A stretch of 64,000 nt of DNA from Armillaria gallica (taxonomy: Eukaryota; Basidiomycota; Agaricomycetes; Agaricales; Physalacriaceae). The notes beneath the pieces were generated by a model. That model made no database searches and had not been told where the DNA came from. It was given only the letters and a program-made list of their open reading frames with translations. Position numbers and translations under genes: made by a program. Shown one piece after another: positions 56,876 to 64,000 of the stretch (position 1 is its first letter; the number at the start of each line of letters is the position of its first letter). The stretch covers positions 1,984,001 through 2,048,000 of the forward strand of contig JBANDB010000002.1 in NCBI GenBank assembly GCA_037576215.1. The letters are read 5' to 3'.

Positions 56876-58972
56876 ATGGCCGATTTTTCTCAGCATCCAA
56901 CTAGCAGAAAATATCTCACCGACGATGAGATTGTGGAGGTTGCGTCAAAATTACGAATTGCTGATCCCGACAAGGACAATGGCGCGTTCAACACCGTGAA
57001 TCGCATGGAGGCCCTCGTCTGGCTAAAATGTATAGGTGTTTCCGGTCTATCACCTCTAGAATCGCGGGCCTTGTCCAACGAGGAAGTCATCGAGAAATTG
57101 CGCTACGCATTGTGGGATTCTCAAAGGATCGATAATCTCTTTCATGATAAAACCTACCAGACCTCTTCCAAGCTCGACGTTACTGCGTTCCCCACATGGC
57201 CAAACTGGGAGAAAGCAAAGCCTGAGCTCAAGTCTAACACGATTGGCGCAATGAAGATGGACGGATACAAAGACGCGAAAAGATTGGACTCGTGAGTCCG
57301 TGTTGCCATTCTACTGACAATAAAGAACTGACAACTTTATAAAGCTACGTCTTTCGTCATTTCACCACTTCTGCTTTTACGCAAATCGAAAACATGTCCG
57401 GAGCTGCCCAAAGAGCTGCCCCGGACATCACGGGCGCGTGGATGGGTACAAAGGCGACCATGAGCAATGCCTCATTGGACATCACGCGAGAAGGCGGAAA
57501 TGACACCCCCTTTGTTACATATTACACTGACAACGACCATTTACTCATCATGGAGATTCTGGACGTCAAGCAATGTTCTTGGCCTGAACCATCTGACAAG
57601 GTAATTGTGGATCCCGACGTGTCTTGTCGCTGTCTTTCTCAATCCTTCGCAGTTCATGAAGCAACTAAAAACCTCTCAAGAGACCAAGTTTGGACATTCC
57701 CCGAATGGTCATTATCTTTTCCAGTATCACGATAGCGCGCACTGAGACAATCTTAGGTCCTCTGGTACCAATGATGCAAACTCCTAAATTCCCGCTGGTG
57801 CTGGTGCGATATTCCTACATGGAAGGGCGCCCAAAGGTGAGAGGCCCATCGCGAATCACATCCCCATCGGCTAATAAAGAGGCAGGGCGGCTCTCAGTTC
57901 ACTCTTTTCCTGGAAGCCAAGATCAAGAAGAACATGCCTAGAGCGTCCGCCAAGCAAGTACGCGAAAAGCTCCAGTTCCATATGCAATGCGGGGAGCAGG
58001 TATCAGAGGCTCATTTGCGAATGTTTGCCCGTCTTCTGTCATTCAATTCCGAACTCCTCGACCCGGCTTATTCAGAAGAACATCAGTCGCACTGGAGCGG
58101 CATATCACAAGCTGCGGTCAAAGAGACTAAGATAAGCTTCTTCGTTCCCTGTCTTAGATTGCGATGGAGGTGGGTTTGTCTTGCCGACGCGATATCAGTC
58201 TGAACCTGAGTCAATATTGTATTCTCAAGGGTCCTGGAAGAGATCGAAACTGGAGTTTCTATCCAGCAACTGGGAACGACTTGTAAAGCTTGCGGAAAGA
58301 CAGCAAAGAAGCTTATGTGCAACTCGTTGGTACTCACGTTCTTCACATTACCTCTTTGTTGACCGCTCTTTATTTTAGGTGCAAATCAGTGGTGAGCGTC
58401 TCCACCTCATTGACAATTAAAAATATTCTCACGCCTAATTGTAGTATTATTGCAACGCCGAGTGCAACAAGGCCGACTGGCCACTACACAAAGAGGTCTG
58501 TAAGACGTCAAAGCGCCTCTTGAATGACCCATCAAGTTTCCACTCGGATAAACTCTACATCCCCGCACGTACCTACGTCGACATGACACCCGAAAGTGGA
58601 TTCGCCATAGAACAAGAAGCCATCAAGTATTCTGGCACCACGAACGTAGGCGACTCCATCCGTAACGAATACGGGGACGAGAGGTTCCTCCTGCGGACGC
58701 AAATGCCTGCTGATTACAGCCACGAAGGCGGAAGGTACAAGGGTCAGACCGTCTTTTGTTTTGACCGACGGAGGAGTATGATGGTGAGGACCTCTCCGGG
58801 CGACCCGCCCATGGCACGCGAGCGAGGATGGCCACTGCAAATCCCGTTCCATCCTGAGGGACATAAGCGCTATATGCAGGTCATCAAGGCTAAGGGTATA
58901 CAGGGTCAGCTCATCTATCTATGGGCCAAACGCGTGGGAGACGCGGTGGAGATTGAGTACGTGCCATTTTGA
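56876..58972 (+). pseudogene. MYND zinc-finger protein gene, copy C (nearly complete, possibly inactive)
   Basis: It starts MADFSQHPTSRKYLTDDEIVEVASKL. Exon 1 (56876..57291) joins in phase to 57345..57600 (YVFRHFTT...TYYTDNDHLLIMEIL...PSDK), and then to an exon from 57653 (FMKQLKTSQETKFG). That exon meets TGA at 57743 and a frame change before RYSYMEGRPK. Downstream GSQFTLFLEAKIKKNMPRASAKQ, then RVLEEIETGVSIQQL. A complete MYND finger follows over three small exons: CKAC-x8-CNSC-x5-C-NAE-C-x7-H-KEV-C (58276-58495). The last part continues as a long frame (58520-58972), KLYIPARTYVDMTPESGFAIEQ to VEIEYVPF. MYND fingers bind proline-rich partners. The early stop is shared with copy A, so this family member may already have been inactive when duplicated, unless an intron removes it. 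Confidence 0.65.
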
Positions 58973-60019
58973 TCGCGGCTAGTTGCGTACCGTGTACTAA
59001 TCAGTTTGGACAGTCTCGTGGATGTACCCGACCAGAGAAAGATATCGTGGGATTGAGCCGAGCACGCTTCAGGCGTGCGACACCCTCATGATTTGAACGG
59101 TGCTGATAAGTCCGTCATGAGATATTGATGTACACTAAAGACAAGTCGCGAATCATCTTGTTATATTGTACACCAGATATTAATCCTAACCTGTCTTCGG
59201 ACATTCTCAAGTGTGTCTCGATGTCACTCGGCAAGGATGTTATTGACAAGCAACAGAGGCTGACATTCAACTGATGTCGGTCCGCATTACTTATTTCCAA
59301 GTCGTAAGCGGGGCTAACTGTTTGCCAATTCGGTAAATACGTTGAAGCTTAGCGCCGACTTGAGTGGACCGAAGCACTAGTCGTAGTCGCCGGGTGCTTT
59401 TCTCTCCTTGATCAAAGGAAAGATTCAAGCTGATTCATGCACATTTAAATGGGTCCCGGAGTTTATGATGGCACTGGTGCGCCTAATATAAGCTTCTGCG
59501 CTTATTGCAACGCGTAATATTCGTGGACACCTTGATAATTAATTAGCCGTGGGTCGTTCGCGTTTCATGTTCACTTCGCCGCCAATCAGCAATATGAGTC
59601 ACGTCGGCCCGGACGCGATTCAATTACTTCTGTCAACATCGATACCGGTCGTATCCTGTCGTATCCTCCTTCCATTCCTATTGTTTCCCGGGCAAAATAC
59701 GGTCCGTCTCTTGATGTTGCGCGCATGTGATAACCGGTCTCAATGCAATGCAGCGCGTTACTCGGGATAACAGCATGATAACCGATGTATTCGGAGAAAT
59801 AAGAAAGCCTTGTTGAAAGCATGTGGTATGGTACGGTAGAGCACAGAGAGGGGGATATGATACTATGGGAGCCATGATACAGTGAAACAAGAACCAATGA
59901 GAACGAACAAATATAATGTACAGATACCTGTCGAAAAGCGAGCAATTAAATAATGTTATGATGCGAAGCCCGACGGCGTCTTCCTGTCGTCGCCCTGCGT
60001 AAAGGCACACGAGACTCCT
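58973..60019. other. Intergenic stretch
   Basis: No supported gene. Minus-strand ORFs at 59586-60010 overlap in two frames and look incidental. Confidence 0.45.
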
Positions 60020-60277
60020 TCAAAGACTCCACGGTGAGCTGGAGGGGGGCTCGTCAGATCCACAAGCGACCCAGAAAAACAAAACGCACCTCTGCTGTAG
60101 AATGCTCCGTAGGCCAGTATACCGATACACAACATATGTAGAGGCCGCAGCCGCCACCGATAGTACTGCAATGACTTTGTACAGCGCTTCCCTCTTAGCT
60201 GAGGGGCTCGTCTTGGACCAAACGTCCGATGAAGTGAGATCTGGGTGCTCGTAGATGTCGAAAGCTGCGCGCATCAT
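60020..60277 (-). CDS. Possible small single-pass membrane protein, 68 residues
   Basis: Modelled as complement(join(60020..60038,60090..60277)), with the donor GTGCGT and acceptor CTCCAG in phase. It begins MMRAAFDIYEHPDLTSSDVWSKTSPSAKREALYKVIAVLSVAAAASTYVVYRYTGLRSILQQ and ends SSPWSL. The stretch VIAVLSVAAAASTYVVY is a likely membrane helix with a basic residue on each side. A TATA-like box lies upstream. No family is recognised. The short length and single weak intron leave doubt. An unspliced version would give 85 residues. Confidence 0.4.
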   Translation of the reverse strand: MMRAAFDIYEHPDLTSSDVWSKTSPSAKREALYKVIAVLSVAAAASTYVVYRYTGLRSILQQRCVLFFWVACGSDEPPSSSPWSL

Positions 60278-60516
60278 GGTAGCGACAAGGAATATGAGTG
60301 AGGGTGAGAGTGTGATTAAAATTTGAGGCCGCGATAATGTCTAGGCCTTGATATACTAGCAGTGCGAGACGACTGTCGCAGTGGCAGTGGGGGATGGGCG
60401 GTGTTGGTGATTGGTCTGTATGTAGAGACGGAGTATTATATGGACGGTCGACAGTGATTGTCGGACACGTTATTGTTCGTCGCGGGTCATTGACAGTGAG
60501 ACAGTCTCTGATCAAG

Positions 60517-60526
60517 CCCTTTTATA
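60517..60526 (-). promoter_or_regulatory. TATA-like box upstream of the small membrane protein
   Basis: TATAAAAGGG on the minus strand, about 240 bases before the ATG at 60277. The long leader makes assignment to that gene tentative. Confidence 0.4.
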
Positions 60527-60999
60527 CCCTTCGCCTCTCTTTATAGTAACCAATTGCAACACGACCCTGGCCTCGCCAAGTTGCCCATAAATGTGCCTTA
60601 CAGACACATATGATCCGGCTGCATCTCAGGACTTACTTCGGAAAGATGCGTAAAGTGCGTATACAAGGAGAAATGAAGACTGAGGTAGATAAATCCGACT
60701 CCCGGTGCTACGCGCAAATCTTCCGGACACAGCGCTAATTCAACCTTTCAACGGACGTCACAGTGGTGTATAGCTCACGGCTAAATACCAAGGCCGGCTT
60801 TAGTTGACCTTGATCTTGTACCATCGGATCTGGCCACCCCAAACGATCAATGCATGTTTTGGAAATGTACAATACGTGTAGAAGAAACGAATAGGTCTCG
60901 AATGACAAAGATGGAGCGTCCAGACGGTATACGACAGTAAAACAAACAAACAAGAAAGAAAAGAGATACCAGAAGATACACAGAATCTCCCACTCAGCA
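60527..60999. other. Intergenic region and 3' flank of the F-BAR gene
   Basis: No supported gene. The minus-strand ORFs at 60735-61061 lie mostly beyond the F-BAR stop and look incidental. Confidence 0.4.
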
Positions 61000-63900
61000 T
61001 TAGAACAAACACACAAAATTACTTGGGAAGATATGTCTGCCCGGTTGCGATCTAGCATCATCTAGCAGATGCCCACTCCACCAACCATCCTCCGGCGTAG
61101 CTGTCACAGCAATGACATCCCCAGCTTGGAAATCAAATTCCTCGTCGATCGTAGCGGTATAATCATACAAAGCTTTCACTAAAAAAGGACGAGCATCACA
61201 TCATTAATCACCTCCTTATAATGAAGGCAAATCCTCACCATAAAATAAAATAGGAGTCTCCTCTTGTGGAGGCGCAGGAGGTGGCGGAGGCTGAGGAGAA
61301 GGCGACCGCCCATACACAGAAGCTGGTTGCTGATATCCAGATCCAGCTTCCACATGCATCTGCCGTCCAGGGGCCGGCGTCCCATTAGTATAATATGGAC
61401 CACTAGCAGCCGATGTAGCGCGTTGCATGCCGTTCTGCCCTGCGTTACCATACATTTGGGGCTGAGGCTGGAATACTTGCTGTTGCATGGGGGCCTGGTA
61501 CTGTGCAGGGGGCGGCGCGGAGTACTGCATTTGGTAAGCTGCCACCGGGACCGGGGCCGGAGGAGGTGCAGTATATCCAGCAGGAGGTCCAGGGGTATAC
61601 GTTGGCTGCACCGGAGGGGGCGGTGGGGGTATGGCTGGTCCCATGCTCATGTAACTGCCTCGTCTCTGAACAGGTTGGGTATAAGAAGGCGCCTGCTGCT
61701 GAATCGGCGGGGGTGGCGGTTGCTGAGGGACCGGCGGCCGTTGCTGCTGTTGTTGTTGCTGTTGCTGGTGTTGTTGCTGGTGCTGGTGCTGGTATCGTTG
61801 AGCCATATCATCATGAAGCACGCGTCCAGAAGGATCTAGGGCGATACCGACGTTGTTGGGACTCGCCGAACGTTGGATCGAGGGTCCTGGTGGCGCAGGG
61901 ATATATCCAGGAGCGGGACTGGGCCCGCGGGACAGAGGTTGGGGACTGTTACTTCGGGATCCATGTGCTCCAACGCCAGCATGGCCCATTTGGCTAGGCG
62001 GTCTCCCGAGATTCTGGACCTGCTGCTGATGCTCGGTCGAAGGTGAAGGTGAAGGCGCGTTGAAGCTCCCACGCCGACTGATAGATTTTCGCTCGCCGGG
62101 AAGAGACTGGTGATAATCCGTGAGCACGCTCTTGATGGCTTCCGTCTCTGCAGGGTCGAGGGAATTTCTGGGCTTCATGAACGCGGCTGTTGGCGGGTTC
62201 GAAGGACCGGGATTGGGAGACACGGGCCGCGACGCGGTGGGATGAGCGCCCACAACCATGTCCGCAGAATTGCGATAATCACGAGGGGCCGAGGAGGCGG
62301 AACTTCCAGGCCGGGACGGCGAAGCAAGAGTTGCTTGTCGTGAAGGCCCACCGAATGCCGGTGAAGTACCAGATGTCCTGAGGGGAGCACCGGCTGTGCG
62401 GGGTTGGGGTTGCTGAACATTTTGTGGTGTTCGCCACATGCTGTTTCTCCTCGCGCTTCCTTGTGTCGACACAGCGTTGTTAAGCTCGGCAAGAGTTTTA
62501 GCCAATGGATCCTCGGTATCGACACTCTTTGTTGGGCTTTGATTATTAACGATGGATGTAGACGGTCCACTTTGCTCCTGAGGGTCCCGAGAGACATCTA
62601 CAGGATAGGCATTATTACCCACCTTCATGAATGTCTGCGCGGTGGGGACAATTGATTCTGCCTTAGGATCTTGAGGTGGCTTCCGTGACACGGCCGTAGG
62701 TTTCCGTTCCACTTCAGCTTTGATTGGCGGCGAAGTGCCATTGACGGACGGCACATCTTCGATTGCCTGCCTGCTGCCTCCGGCACCCAACCCAGCCATA
62801 TTGACCTTTGGCTCTTCTTCAACAACTGGTGGAGGAGTAACTGAAGACGCCACACTGCGCCTACTGGGCTGCCTCTGTAAATCATCACGCTTCGACTTCG
62901 GGGGATCGTCTTCGGAAAGTTTATCGCTGACTTTGCGTTTCTTGTGCGGTCGGGCCACGCGAACAAAGTCAGCAAGGTGGAAGGTCGTATCAGACGAAGA
63001 AGAGGGCATGGTGTCGGGACGATTGTAATCGATGAGCGCTGGGGGGTCTGGTATTTGACTACCAGTGCCGTAATCACGAACGAAGTTCTCCATATCCCGC
63101 TCCACCTCGGCCTCCTCGAGTGCTACTCGTAATTTCTCACATGACTATATACGGAATGAGAAATGATAAAACAAAGCAGGAGAAGACGCACATTATCGTC
63201 AAATACGCAGACAGCGGAAACGACATTGGCAAATCCCCAGAGACTATCTTTGATAAACTCGAGTCGCTCCTCTTCCGTATCCTGACAAGAATCGCAGAAG
63301 GTTTTCCAATCCTGTTCCCACTTGGCAGCGGTATCGGCGTAAGCCTTTGAGAAGTTGACGTAGTCGCGATTATTGGCTTGCACCGTCTGCTTGGCCCGTT
63401 CGAGCTTAAGTGTGATCTTCTCGAGCTCCTTGCCCTGAACGAGAGTGCTCTGGGCGGTGAAGGAGTTGATTCGGACGCAGTCCTGTTCGTATTTTTCGCG
63501 AGCCTTGTTGACATAGCCCTCCTGCGCCTGCTTGGCCTTGAATGCCTTCTCTATAGGGTTCTGCCAGTTTTTCTTATGTGTGCCCTGGTCAGTATGGAAC
63601 TGTGCAGCCTTGGCCTCTAGTTCTTTTGAAATGGTATAGGCAAGCCTACTATGGAATTTTGACTGGTTTTGGGTTTCGAGTACAACGATTTCCAGGCAGT
63701 TCCGGATATCGCTGCAGGCACTGTTAGGTAGATTGATCGTATCGATAGTCAATGGACGCACCCTATCTCATCTCTTCCTAGTGGGTACTTGGCCAGCTTG
63801 GCCAGTCGCCTCGCGTAGTCATCCTCGATAGCAGCGCTAGTTACCAATGAGCAGACGACCAGCGATATTCTGCTTGCACATACCGCTCCTTCCAGAAATT

Positions 63901-64000
63901 TCTCAGTTCCTCCATCGTTCTCATGGCGCCTCGCATCCTCGTGAACAGCACGCCGACACCGACATCGTCGACACCCCAGAAAGTGTTACAAAAGTCGGAG
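61000..64000 (-). CDS. F-BAR and SH3 domain cytokinesis protein (Cdc15/Imp2-like), 5' end outside window
   Basis: Modelled as complement(join(61000..61178,61239..63144,63192..63720,63762..63836,63884..>64000)), all in phase. The proteins bind curved membrane and scaffold the contractile ring or endocytic sites. The N-terminal part is an F-BAR domain: FCNTFWGVDD, GVLFTRMRGAMRTMEELRNFWKER, AAIEDDYARRLAKLAKYPLG, SDIRNCLEIVVLETQNQSKFH, then long helices (EGYVNKAREKYEQDCVRINS, ELEKIT). A long disordered Ser/Pro/Gln-rich middle follows, with a poly-Gln/His run (about 61740-61800) and poly-Pro segments. The C-terminal exon is a complete SH3 domain: VKALYDYTATIDEEFDFQAGD, EDGWWSGHL, GIFPSN-type GRHIFPSNFVCLF. 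Only the first few codons of the gene are missing beyond the right edge. Confidence 0.93.
61738..61798. repeat. CAG/CAA trinucleotide repeat encoding poly-Gln/His
   Basis: An imperfect run of TTG/CTG/GTG triplets on the plus strand, read as Gln with interspersed His on the minus strand within the F-BAR gene's linker. Confidence 0.8.

Larger units (their letters stand above)
54577..58972. repeat. Segmental duplication, copy C (longest)
   Basis: It continues unit 7 after the element: AGGATATGTCCCGGGCGGGACATATTCG and onward collinear with copies A and B. The first kilobase holds the same unassigned minus-strand ORF fragments (54663-54995). It then carries the hydrolase relic and the fullest MYND gene. 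Confidence 0.8.

Noticed and set aside
61740..61800. Stand-alone microsatellite of interest
   Set aside because: It is an ordinary coding poly-Gln/His run in a disordered linker.
61264..61997. Long plus-strand ORFs opposite the F-BAR gene
   Set aside because: They are antisense shadows of the Pro/Gln-rich linker. The minus strand encodes a continuous, family-consistent protein.

Overview
The window looks like genomic DNA of a mushroom-forming basidiomycete (Agaricomycetes). Genes carry many short (about 45-60 nt) GT..AG introns. The protein families are typical of Agaricomycetes: the seven-helix DUF6534 family, MYND-finger proteins, a tyrosine recombinase of the 'DNA breaking-rejoining' type, and fungal-type fatty acid synthase. 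Introns are numerous enough that long single-frame ORFs understate the real genes, so the exon joins below were worked out by splice phase and similarity of the reading frame to known families. They are reasoned models, not computed ones.

Layout. 1-7.6 kb is an ordinary gene region: a 4-coumarate-CoA-ligase-like enzyme (minus, leaving the left edge), an acyl-CoA oxidase, diphthamide biosynthesis gene dph5, and a small secreted Asp/Lys/Tyr-rich repeat protein. 7.6-38.8 kb is an array of seven DUF6534 copies, all on the plus strand: four look complete, one has splice-site defects, one is split by a TA-flanked MITE, and one is a 3' stump. Most are followed by a convergent protein-kinase-like relic. 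Twice in the array (17.9-21.1 and 27.1-30.7 kb) a longer duplicated block follows, with a minus-strand alpha/beta-hydrolase relic and a plus-strand MYND-type gene. A third copy of that block lies at 54.6-59.0 kb.

38.77-54.58 kb is a 15.8-kb segment that interrupts the third copy of this module. Both paralogous copies inside the window show the uninterrupted site. The segment ends in about 20-bp terminal inverted repeats and is flanked by what looks like a short, slightly diverged target-site duplication. It carries a 632-residue-or-longer orphan protein, tandem/palindromic repeats, a transcription-factor fragment fused to a decayed fatty-acid-synthase fragment, an intact XPG/GEN1-type nuclease with three SUMO-interaction-like repeats, an intact Crypton-like tyrosine recombinase, and a convergent protein with a possible membrane anchor. 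I regard this cargo-carrying element as the most interesting object in the window.

59-64 kb returns to ordinary sequence: a possible tiny membrane protein and an F-BAR/SH3 cytokinesis protein that runs off the right edge. I saw no convincing rRNA, tRNA or CRISPR feature, but tRNAs were not searched computationally.
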